Shown piece by piece: positions 1 to 5,070 of a stretch of DNA of 5,527 bases. Position 1 is the stretch's first letter. Each line of letters opens with the position of its first letter. The translations under genes and the position numbers were made by a program. The stretch is from the NCBI GenBank assembly GCA_945982465.1, contig CAMFSB010000127.1:1-5527 (forward strand), given 5' to 3'. Source of the DNA: an uncultured Faecalibacterium sp. Its GTDB lineage: Bacteria > Bacillota > Clostridia > Oscillospirales > Ruminococcaceae. The notes under the pieces were generated by a model. The model ran no database searches. It worked only from the letters and a program-made list of their open reading frames with translations, and was not told where the DNA came from.

Positions 1-196
1 CGGCTGCGTGGGAACTGTCCCGGCGTTCCGGCGGCGGGGGATAGGGCTTGCCATGGTCGCGGAGGCTTCCCGGATTCTGCTGGAGCGCGGCTGCGACAGG
101 ATATTCATTCACTATACCGGGGTGTACGATTGGTACGCAAAGCTGGGCTATCAGACCCGGCTGTGGGTGCGGCTGGGAGGAAAAAATCTGCGTTGA
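1..196 (+). CDS. GNAT-family N-acetyltransferase, C-terminal fragment (5' end outside window)
   Basis: About 64 residues are visible, read from base 2 to the TGA at 194-196; the N-terminus lies left of the window. The segment GTVPAFRRRGIGLAM is the GNAT motif A, with the R-x-x-G-x-G/A pyrophosphate-binding loop of acetyl-CoA seen as RRRGIG. Further on, the YDWYAKLGY stretch matches the usual C-terminal GNAT pattern in which an aromatic-rich 'WYxKLGF' element closes the fold. Enzymes of this superfamily transfer an acetyl group from acetyl-CoA to an amine on a small molecule or protein; the acceptor cannot be told from this fragment. There is no membrane segment in the visible part, so it is probably cytoplasmic. 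A strong terminator seven bases after the stop shows this is the last gene of its transcription unit. The GNAT assignment is confident; the specific function is unknown. Confidence 0.85.
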   Translation, partial: GCVGTVPAFRRRGIGLAMVAEASRILLERGCDRIFIHYTGVYDWYAKLGYQTRLWVRLGGKNLR

Positions 197-202
197 CATT
201 TT

Positions 203-236
203 GCACTGCTGTTTGCTCAAACAGCAGTGCTTTTTT
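203..236 (+). terminator. Strong intrinsic terminator after the GNAT gene
   Basis: The arms 203-214 (GCACTGCTGTTT) and 219-230 (AAACAGCAGTGC) form a perfect 12-bp stem with a 4-base GCTC loop, followed at once by six T residues (231-236). It starts seven bases after the GNAT stop codon. It insulates that gene from the promoter that begins about 23 bases further on. Confidence 0.93.
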
Positions 237-258
237 GTGTGATTTTACATAATATATC

Positions 259-287
259 TTGAAAAATTTACCGGGTTATGGTATAAT
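259..287 (+). promoter_or_regulatory. Near-consensus sigma-A promoter with extended -10
   Basis: A -35 box TTGAAA at 259-264 and a perfect -10 box TATAAT at 282-287 are separated by exactly 17 bases. A TG at 279-280 gives the extended -10 form TGGTATAAT. The DNA upstream (about 237-258) is AT-rich, like an UP element. The expected transcription start is near 294, leaving a leader of about 28 bases before the ATG at 322. This is the strongest-looking promoter in the window and it drives the small chimeric ORF at 322-663. Confidence 0.85.
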
Positions 288-310
288 TATTATGAAGTAA
301 AATACAATGC

Positions 311-316
311 AGGAGG
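311..316 (+). promoter_or_regulatory. Ribosome binding site AGGAGG that sets the start at 322
   Basis: A perfect AGGAGG sits five bases before the ATG at 322. An in-frame ATG at 307 would place this site inside the coding region and has no Shine-Dalgarno of its own, so 322 is the supported start. Confidence 0.85.
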
Positions 317-321
317 CAGTC

Positions 322-663
322 ATGAGCGAAGAAACACGGATAAATCCCGCTGTGAGCAATGCGACGGAAATAAATCCCGCCCTTTCCGGCAGTCAGACCA
401 CGGTGAATCCCGCGCTGTCGGCGGCTGCCGTGATATCACCGGGTACGGAGCTTCCCGGCGGATATGTGATAAAGCAGCGACTGTCCGCGCCCGCGGGCGA
501 GGCGGCGCCCCGCGCGGCGCGGTACCCCACCCCGGACGACGAGGCCAGGGACTGCTACTTCTTTGTTACAGACCTTACCGGCAAATACTACTACGGCCGC
601 ACGCTCAGCGAACACAACGCGAACTGCCAAAAGGCCCGCGATGTCAACCGTTCGCTGCGGTAA
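322..663 (+). CDS. Small chimeric ORF: kinase-like N-terminal leader joined to an MltG C-terminal tail (113 aa)
   Basis: This 113-residue protein seems made of two unrelated pieces. Residues 1-60 carry three NPA units (INPA at 7-10, INPA at 17-20, VNPA at 28-31), then ISPGTELPGGYVIKQRL. This resembles the N-terminal leader and first beta strand of Ser/Thr kinase-like proteins of clostridia ('PGT-L--RYVI---L'), but everything after that strand, including the ATP loop, catalytic loop and DFG, is absent. Residues about 65-109 (YFFVTDLTGKYYYGRTLSEH, then NANCQKARDVN) match the C-terminal end of the endolytic transglycosylase MltG/YceG ('YYFVADGxGGHxFxxTLxEHN'). The catalytic Glu domain and the N-terminal membrane anchor of MltG are missing. 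The junction lies in very GC-rich DNA around 487-525. The U32 gene directly downstream is a usual mltG neighbour, which supports the MltG origin. Promoter and ribosome binding site are intact, so it is probably expressed. It may be a deletion scar, a domesticated small protein or an assembly misjoin. The family matches are from recognition, not a search. Confidence 0.7.
   Translation: MSEETRINPAVSNATEINPALSGSQTTVNPALSAAAVISPGTELPGGYVIKQRLSAPAGEAAPRAARYPTPDDEARDCYFFVTDLTGKYYYGRTLSEHNANCQKARDVNRSLR
338..413 (+). repeat. Three tandem NPA-coding repeat units
   Basis: The short unit ATAAATCCCGC occurs at 340-350 and again at 370-380 (30-base period). A diverged copy, GTGAATCCCGC, follows at 403-413 (33-base period). 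They encode INPA, INPA and VNPA within the N-terminal half of the chimeric ORF. The spacing of 10-11 residues and the in-frame periods show a repeated peptide module, not a nucleotide-level accident. The function of the module is not known to me. Confidence 0.7.
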
Positions 664-705
664 AGCGGGCATGGGCCCGTGCGCCCCTGAACTCAATACA
701 GAACA

Positions 706-742
706 CGGCGGCCCGCGCTGAGCGCCGGGCCGCCGCCTTTTT
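706..742 (+). terminator. GC-rich terminator-like hairpin abutting the next ribosome binding site
   Basis: The arms 706-718 and 722-735 form a 13-bp stem rich in G-C, with one bulged C on the 3' arm and a TGA loop (719-721). CC and five T residues (738-742) follow. This is a good intrinsic terminator for the small ORF ending at 663. The ribosome binding site AAGGAG (743-748) of the U32 gene starts at the very next base, so there is no room for a promoter between the two. The downstream gene must be read by transcripts that pass through the hairpin, so it may act as a partial terminator or attenuator. Confidence 0.8.
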
Positions 743-757
743 AAGGAGAGACTGGAT

Positions 758-1987
758 ATGCTGACCATTCCCGAACTGCTGAGCCCGGCAGGCGATCTGG
801 AACGCCTGCGCTACGCGGTGTGCTACGGCGCCGACGCAGTGTACTGCGGCATGCCGGAATTTGGCATGCGCTCCGCCCCGGAGAATTTTACCCCGGAGCA
901 GCTGGCGGAGGGCGTGCTGTTTGCCCACGCCCGCGGCCGCAAGGTCTACCTGACGCTGAACACCCTGCCCACCAACGAGGAGTTCCGCCGCCTGCCCGAC
1001 GCCATCAAAGCGGCCGTGGAGGCGGGGGTGGACGCCTTTATCGTGGCGGATATCGGCGTGCTGGCGGCCTGCAAAAAATACGCGCCGGACATCGATGTGC
1101 ATTTTTCCACCCAGATGGGGATCACCAACTACGGCGCGGCCACGGCCGCCTGGGAGATGGGGGCCAAGCGCGTGGTGCTGGCGCGCGAGCTGAGCCTGCA
1201 GGATATTGCGGTCATCCGCGATCATACCCCGCCCCAGCTGGAACTGGAGGCCTTTGTGCACGGCGCCATGTGCATGAGTATTTCGGGGCGGTGCCTTTTG
1301 TCAAATTACATGGCGGGCCGCGATGCCAACCGGGGCCAGTGCGCCCAGCCCTGCCGCTGGAAGTATTATCTCAGCGAAGAAAAGCGCCCCGGCCAGTATT
1401 TCGAGATCGGCGAAACCTCCGAGGGCAGCTATATCCTCAACGCCAACGACCTTTGCACCGCGCCGTTTTTGGACCTGATCTGCCAGGCCGGCGTGGACAG
1501 CCTGAAGATCGAGGGCCGCGCCAAAACGTTTTACTATGTGGCCAGTGTGACGGCCGCCTACCGCAAAGCTCTGGACGCCTACCTGGCCGACCCGGGCTGC
1601 GAGCAGTTCGACCTGCCGGAGGATGTGTACGAGGAGCTGGACCGCACCAGCCACCGGCACTATTCGCCGGGTTTCTACTTTGGCCCGGACGGGGCAAAGC
1701 AAAACCCCGGCAGTGCCAGCTATATCCGTCACTGGGAGTTCGTGGGCACGGTGGAACGCTGGGAAAACGGCGTTGCATACTGCCGCCAGCGCGGCAAATG
1801 GAGCCTGGGCGAAACGCTGGAGGCGCTGGCCCCGGACGGCTCCCGTATTCCACTTGCGCCTGCGTGGATCCGCAACGCGGCCGGCGAAGCCGTGGACTCC
1901 ACCCCCCATGCCATGATGGAGTACTCCATCCCCAGCGCGCAGGAGCTGCCCGCTATGAGCCTGCTGCGCCGCCGCGTGACCGGGTAA
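758..1987 (+). CDS. Peptidase U32 family protein, TrhP/YegQ-type tRNA hydroxylation protein (409 aa)
   Basis: The N-terminus PELLSPAGDLERLRYAVCYG is the hallmark opening of the U32 family. Residues 164-199 hold the U32 signature, E-x-F-V-H-G-A-M-C-M-S-I-S-G-R-C-L-L-S-N, followed by NRGQCAQPCRW. Cysteines at 172, 179, 195 and 233 (and 199) are candidates for iron-sulfur cluster ligands. Although historically called collagenase-like peptidases, bacterial members include TrhP (YegQ in E. coli, YrrN/YrrO in Bacillus), which makes 5-hydroxyuridine at tRNA wobble position 34 from prephenate, and RlhA, which hydroxylates 23S rRNA. The position next to MltG-like sequence favours a TrhP role, but the exact RNA substrate cannot be read from sequence. 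The length is normal for the family. The ATG at 758 is supported by AAGGAG nine bases upstream. The protein is cytoplasmic with no membrane segment. Only one U32 gene is present here, whereas Bacillus has two adjacent copies. sfsA follows after six bases, probably on the same transcript. Confidence 0.9.
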   Translation: MLTIPELLSPAGDLERLRYAVCYGADAVYCGMPEFGMRSAPENFTPEQLAEGVLFAHARGRKVYLTLNTLPTNEEFRRLPDAIKAAVEAGVDAFIVADIGVLAACKKYAPDIDVHFSTQMGITNYGAATAAWEMGAKRVVLARELSLQDIAVIRDHTPPQLELEAFVHGAMCMSISGRCLLSNYMAGRDANRGQCAQPCRWKYYLSEEKRPGQYFEIGETSEGSYILNANDLCTAPFLDLICQAGVDSLKIEGRAKTFYYVASVTAAYRKALDAYLADPGCEQFDLPEDVYEELDRTSHRHYSPGFYFGPDGAKQNPGSASYIRHWEFVGTVERWENGVAYCRQRGKWSLGETLEALAPDGSRIPLAPAWIRNAAGEAVDSTPHAMMEYSIPSAQELPAMSLLRRRVTG

Positions 1988-1993
1988 GCCGCT

Positions 1994-2704
1994 ATGCGGT
2001 ACGGCGAGATCCGCCGGGCGCAGTTCGAGGCCCGGCCCAATCGCTTTCTGGCGCAGGTGCGCTTGCCGGACGGCACGCCGGTAACGGCCCATGTAAAAAA
2101 TACCGGCCGCTGCGCTGAGCTGCTGGTGCCCGGGGCGGCTGTTTATCTGGATTACCACGCCGACCCGCGGCGCAAAACGCCGTGCGATCTGGTGGCGGTG
2201 GAAAAGCGCACTCCGCAGGGGGTGCGCCTGATCAATATGGATTCCGCCGCCCCAAACGCGGCCGCGGCCGAATGGCTTGCCGCCGGCGGGCTGGGCAGGC
2301 TGGAACACCTGCGGGCGGAATACACGCTGGGCGATTCCCGATTTGATTTTTACGCCGAGCAGGCGGGCCGCCCTGTGCTGGTGGAGGTAAAAGGCTGTAC
2401 GCTGGAGCAGGACGGCCTGGCCCGCTTTCCGGACGCGCCCACCCAGCGCGGCGTAAAGCATGTAAACGAGCTGGCGGCCTGGGCGCAAAAAGGCTGGCGG
2501 TGCTGCGTGCTGATCGTGATCCAGATGCAGAGCGTATGCCGCTTTGCTCCCAACTGGGCCACGCACCCTGCGTTTGGCCACGCGCTGCGCGCTGCAGTGG
2601 CTGCAGGGGTCGAGGTCCGCGCCATGGACTGTACCGTTACGCCGGACGGCATGTGGCTGCGCGCGCCGGTGCCGGTGGATCTTGAGCCGCCGGCGGGTGT
2701 GTAG
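1994..2704 (+). CDS. sfsA: SfsA family protein (sugar fermentation stimulation protein homologue, 236 aa)
   Basis: The full family pattern is present. FEARPNRFLAQV lies at residues 11-22, NTGRCAELL at 36-44, SRFDFYAE at 115-122, VEVKGCTLE at 130-138, FPDAPTQRGVKHVNEL at 145-160, and a C-terminal GVEVRAMDCTVTPDG. The D of SRFDF plus the E-x-K of VEVK form a PD-(D/E)xK nuclease-like core. In E. coli, SfsA was described as a DNA-binding protein that stimulates maltose-gene expression; its biochemical function is still unclear. Length (236 residues) is normal for the family. The ATG at 1994 is six bases past the trhP stop at 1985-1987. The start MRYGEI fits the usual family N-terminus, but there is no good Shine-Dalgarno upstream, which suggests translational coupling to the upstream gene. 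No membrane segment is seen, so it is cytoplasmic. The family call is firm; the cellular role is uncertain. Confidence 0.93.
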   Translation: MRYGEIRRAQFEARPNRFLAQVRLPDGTPVTAHVKNTGRCAELLVPGAAVYLDYHADPRRKTPCDLVAVEKRTPQGVRLINMDSAAPNAAAAEWLAAGGLGRLEHLRAEYTLGDSRFDFYAEQAGRPVLVEVKGCTLEQDGLARFPDAPTQRGVKHVNELAAWAQKGWRCCVLIVIQMQSVCRFAPNWATHPAFGHALRAAVAAGVEVRAMDCTVTPDGMWLRAPVPVDLEPPAGV

Positions 2705-2719
2705 ACCGGGCTGCGCTGC

Positions 2720-2752
2720 AAAAAAACAGCGGCAGCCCGGTGGGCTGCCGCT
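2720..2752 (-). terminator. Intrinsic terminator between convergent sfsA and psiE
   Basis: The arms 2728-2738 (AGCGGCAGCCC) and 2742-2752 (GGGCTGCCGCT) make a perfect 11-bp stem with a 3-base loop. Seven A residues at 2720-2726 become a run of seven T on the minus strand, so this is a textbook terminator for the leftward psiE gene, whose stop is at 2791-2793. In the rightward direction the hairpin is followed only by CTTCCTATG, so it should end sfsA transcripts less efficiently. Confidence 0.85.
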
Positions 2753-2790
2753 TCCTATGAGGTGAAAAACAAATAAGGATGCGCCGCGTC

Positions 2791-3351
2791 TTATTCCGCC
2801 GCGGCCGTCGGGGGCAGGGAACTGCCCGCATCGTCGGTGCCGGCCTCGTCGGAACGGTTTTTGCGCTGCTCCCACAAAAGCCGAATCAGCGAAACGGGCC
2901 GGACCTCGTCCGGGTCGATCTCGGCGGCGGAATCCGCCGGATCGCCTGCTTCATGGTATGCCACATGGGCACCAAAGCTGGGCACAAACAGATACTTGCG
3001 GACCACGAACAGCAGCGCAATGGTGATAATGCCGATCAGGTTTTCCACGGGGGTGGTGTGCTCCACCACCATTTCGCGGGCCAGCGAGAACAGCAGCACC
3101 TCAATGGTGGCGCCGGGCGTGTGCTTTGCCAGCATTTTGATGAACTCGATGCCGATGATCACATTGAACGCGTGCCCCAAAAAGACTGTAAAGCCCTCGG
3201 TGGCAGTGGGCGCGGAAAGCAGATCGAAGGATTCGACCAGCAGCCGCCAGCTGGCCAGCAGCACGGCAAACAGAACCATGGCGGCCAGCACGATCTCGAT
3301 CAGGCTGGCCAGATAGGCGATGCGGTGGCGGAGATGCTCTTTAAAGTCCAT
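2791..3351 (-). CDS. PsiE-family (phosphate-starvation-inducible E) membrane protein with long C-terminal tail (186 aa)
   Basis: The core is strongly PsiE-like (PF06146 type). Membrane segments lie at about residues 13-37, 57-75, 82-95 and 104-121. Conserved text includes IIGIEFIKMLAKHTP (65-79), IEVLLFSLAREMVVEHT (83-99) and ALLFVVRKYLFVP (112-124). E. coli PsiE is about 136 residues, is induced by phosphate starvation and has no firmly known activity, so the role here is unassigned beyond an inner-membrane protein. The extra length is a hydrophilic, acidic tail (about 132-186, rich in D, E, A, S and P), probably cytoplasmic and disordered. The start at 3351 is chosen because AAGGA (complement of 3362-3366) lies ten bases upstream and the protein then begins directly before the first membrane helix. 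An upstream in-frame extension reaching 3621 would run through the promoter region and into the MATE gene, so it is rejected. The gene is divergent from the MATE gene, sharing a 199-base control region. Confidence 0.87.
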   Translation of the reverse strand: MDFKEHLRHRIAYLASLIEIVLAAMVLFAVLLASWRLLVESFDLLSAPTATEGFTVFLGHAFNVIIGIEFIKMLAKHTPGATIEVLLFSLAREMVVEHTTPVENLIGIITIALLFVVRKYLFVPSFGAHVAYHEAGDPADSAAEIDPDEVRPVSLIRLLWEQRKNRSDEAGTDDAGSSLPPTAAAE

Positions 3352-3431
3352 ACGATCGTCGTCCTTTCTGCGTCGGGGCGGCCCGGCGTTGCATCGCTGC
3401 AGGCCCCGCATTGTGGATCTTACAAGAATGC

Positions 3432-3459
3432 TTGCACAACAGAATCGAAAACTGTGCAA
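3432..3459. repeat. 7-bp inverted repeat in the divergent control region (possible operator)
   Basis: TTGCACA at 3432-3438 and TGTGCAA at 3453-3459 are perfect inverted arms separated by 14 bases (centre-to-centre 21 bases, two helical turns). The repeat overlaps the predicted psiE transcription start and lies upstream of the MATE -10, a plausible site for a dimeric regulator acting on both genes. There is no direct evidence of binding, and a 7-bp match could occur by chance. Confidence 0.4.
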
Positions 3460-3461
3460 CA

Positions 3462-3470
3462 AGTATAACA
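3462..3470 (-). promoter_or_regulatory. Extended -10 promoter for the psiE-family gene
   Basis: On the minus strand the sequence TGTTATACT (from 3470 down to 3462) is an extended -10 element, with TATACT as the -10 box. No good -35 hexamer is seen at 16-18 bases, which is acceptable for extended -10 promoters. The predicted start is near 3455, giving a leader of about 100 bases. The assignment rests on this motif and on position only. Confidence 0.5.
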
Positions 3471-3476
3471 CGTTTT

Positions 3477-3485
3477 TGCTATAAA
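3477..3485 (+). promoter_or_regulatory. Extended -10 promoter for the MATE transporter gene
   Basis: TGCTATAAA at 3477-3485 is an extended -10 element with TATAAA as the -10 box. The -35 position (about 3457-3462, CAACAA) is poor and overlaps the -10 of the leftward promoter. The predicted start is near 3492, about 59 bases before the MATE ATG. The flanking DNA (3461-3510) is the AT-rich island of this intergenic region. Confidence 0.5.
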
Positions 3486-3550
3486 GGAAATGCGCCTGAC
3501 AAAATTTTTTTGCAGGACCGCACGGTTGCGGCCCGGCAGGGGGGAAGTCT

Positions 3551-4894
3551 ATGCGGAATATGACCGAAGGGCCTATCAGCAGGCACCTGCTGGGGTACGC
3601 CGTGCCGCTGATCTTGGGCAATCTGTTCCAGCTGACCTATAACGCGGTGGATTCGGTGGTGATCGGCCGGTTTGCCGGCGAAGCGGCTCTGGCCGCCGTA
3701 GGTGCGGCCAACCCTGTGATGACGCTGGCGATTCTGGGCGTATCGGGGCTTTGCATGGGCGCTTCGGCGCGGGCCAGCGAGTTTTTCGGCGCAGGGGATG
3801 AGGCGGGCGTCCGCCGCGAAATGGCCACGGCTCTGCTGGCCGGGCTGGCGCTTTCGGCTGTGGTGTTGGCCGGCGGCCTGCTGCTGGCCGGGCCGATCCT
3901 GCGCGCTATGAACGCCCCGCCGAAGATCCTGCCCCTGGCGGTGCGGTATCTGCGCATCATTTTTGTCGGGTTCCCGTTCACATTTTTATACAATGCGCTG
4001 TCCTCGTTTTTGCGCAGCGTGGGCGATTCGCGGACGCCGGTGCGCTTTTTGGCGCTGGCTTCGGTGCTGAACGGCTGTTTGGACGTGGCGTTTGTTTATG
4101 GGCTGCGTCTGGGCGTAGTGGGCGCGGGGCTTGCCACCGTGCTGGCGGAAGGTACGTCGGCGGTGCTGTGCGCCGTGTATATTTACGCGCGCATCCCGCT
4201 GCTGCGGCTACGGCCGGCCGAACTGCGGATCGACCCGGGGCTGCTGCGCAAAACCCTTGCCAGCGGCGGGGTAACGGCTTTGCAGCAATCCTGTCAGCCC
4301 ATCGGCAAGGTGCTGATCCAGGGGGTGATCAATGCCCAGGGGGTCAGCATGATCGCGGCGTTCAACGCGGTCAGCCGGGTGGATGACTTTGCCTGCATCC
4401 CGGAGCAGAGCATTTCCCACGGGATGATGACCTGCACCGCGCAGAACCGCGGCGCGGGCCGCCGCAGCCGCGTAACCGAAACGCTGCGCACCGGCCTGCG
4501 GCTGGAACTATGCTACTGGCTGTGTATCTGCACGGCCACGCTGGCGCTGAAAACGCCGATCATGCGCCTGTTTGCCGCCGAGGAAAGTGCGGGCATGCTG
4601 CAAATGGGGGTGGACTACCTGACGATCATGGCGTTTTTGTATGTGCTGCCGGGGTTTACCAATGGGCTGCAGGGCTTTTTCCGCGGCATGGGGCAGATGA
4701 CTGTTACCCTGGTCTGCACCATTTTGCAGATCTCCATCCGCGCACTGGTGATCTTTTTCCTGGTGCCGCGCATCGGCCTGACCGGCGCGGCCTGGGCCTG
4801 CATGGCCGGCTGGGGCACGATGCTGGCGGTGGAAGCGCCCTACTATTTCTGGTGTAAAAAGCATCGCTGGCAGCCCGCCGCGCCCCGCGGGTGA
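3551..4894 (+). CDS. MATE-family multidrug/metabolite efflux transporter (447 aa)
   Basis: The protein has about twelve hydrophobic segments and the two-fold internal repeat of MATE transporters. The N-terminal half opens with GPISRHLLGYAVPLILGNLF and the typical DSVVIGRFAGEAALAAVG (residues 34-51). The conserved loop motif appears twice: SSFLRSVGDSRTP (151-163) in the first half and QGFFRGMGQM (374-383) in the second. The length of 447 is normal for the family. MATE proteins export cationic drugs or metabolites using a sodium or proton gradient; the substrate cannot be told from sequence. The start at 3551 has a GGGGGAAG-type ribosome binding site (about 3540-3547), and MRNMTEGP matches the usual family N-terminus. 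The gene stands alone: psiE is divergent upstream and a terminator lies downstream. No frameshift or missing segment is seen. Confidence 0.93.
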   Translation: MRNMTEGPISRHLLGYAVPLILGNLFQLTYNAVDSVVIGRFAGEAALAAVGAANPVMTLAILGVSGLCMGASARASEFFGAGDEAGVRREMATALLAGLALSAVVLAGGLLLAGPILRAMNAPPKILPLAVRYLRIIFVGFPFTFLYNALSSFLRSVGDSRTPVRFLALASVLNGCLDVAFVYGLRLGVVGAGLATVLAEGTSAVLCAVYIYARIPLLRLRPAELRIDPGLLRKTLASGGVTALQQSCQPIGKVLIQGVINAQGVSMIAAFNAVSRVDDFACIPEQSISHGMMTCTAQNRGAGRRSRVTETLRTGLRLELCYWLCICTATLALKTPIMRLFAAEESAGMLQMGVDYLTIMAFLYVLPGFTNGLQGFFRGMGQMTVTLVCTILQISIRALVIFFLVPRIGLTGAAWACMAGWGTMLAVEAPYYFWCKKHRWQPAAPRG

Positions 4895-4985
4895 CGCACT
4901 GCCGCAAGCCCCTGCGCCCGGCCCGCACCACTGCCCGCGGAGCGGCACAGCCTTTGCATCATGCTGCAGTAGCTTCAGGCACAGC
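4895..4985. other. Short intergenic stretch with no recognised content
   Basis: This GC-rich stretch separates the MATE stop codon from the terminator at 4986. No convincing ORF with a ribosome binding site, no RNA gene and no promoter was seen on either strand. Confidence 0.5.
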
Positions 4986-5018
4986 AAAAAAGCGGCCCGC
5001 TTGCGCGGACCGCTTTTT
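4986..5018. terminator. Bidirectional terminator between MATE and kdgK
   Basis: The arms 4992-5000 (GCGGCCCGC) and 5005-5013 (GCGGACCGC) flank a TTGC loop. Six A residues (4986-4991) lie on the left and five T residues (5014-5018) on the right, so a U-tract follows the hairpin in both directions. The single C/A mismatch (4996/5009) on the plus strand becomes a G-U pair on the minus strand, so the hairpin should be slightly stronger for leftward kdgK transcripts. It serves both convergent genes. Confidence 0.85.
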
Positions 5019-5070
5019 CCCTTTGCAGGAAATGTATGAGTATGTAGAGAATAACAGGGGAAACCGCAGC

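Noticed and set aside
307..321. Alternative ATG at 307 for the chimeric ORF
   Set aside because: The perfect AGGAGG at 311-316 lies downstream of it and is correctly placed for the ATG at 322.
563..591. Possible internal promoter (TTGTTA, 17 bases, TACTAC) ahead of the U32 gene
   Set aside because: The -10 match is only three of six and the sequence is explained by MltG-like coding; too weak to list, though it could be tested because the U32 gene lacks any other close promoter.
820..2118. A 432-codon open frame on the plus strand in another frame over the U32 gene and sfsA
   Set aside because: It is a low-complexity Arg/Gly/Pro-rich translation overlapping two confident genes; a GC-driven shadow.
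1301..2875. A 524-codon open frame on the minus strand, antisense to the U32 gene and sfsA
   Set aside because: It has no recognisable domain, is rich in Arg, Gly, Ala and His as expected of the reverse strand of GC-rich genes, spans two well-identified plus-strand genes and a terminator, and has no ribosome binding site that I could see.
2779..3468. A 229-codon plus-strand open frame opposite the psiE-family gene
   Set aside because: The minus-strand frame carries clear membrane helices and PsiE motifs with a ribosome binding site, while this one is rich in Gln, Gly and His and has no family resemblance.
3518..3531. Small hairpin CCGCA-CGGT-TGCGG before the MATE gene
   Set aside because: A 5-bp stem in GC-rich DNA is expected by chance and has no T-tract.
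3352..3621. N-terminal extension of the psiE-family protein to a start at 3621
   Set aside because: It would cover both divergent promoters and the first codons of the MATE gene; the start at 3351 has a proper ribosome binding site and fits the family length.
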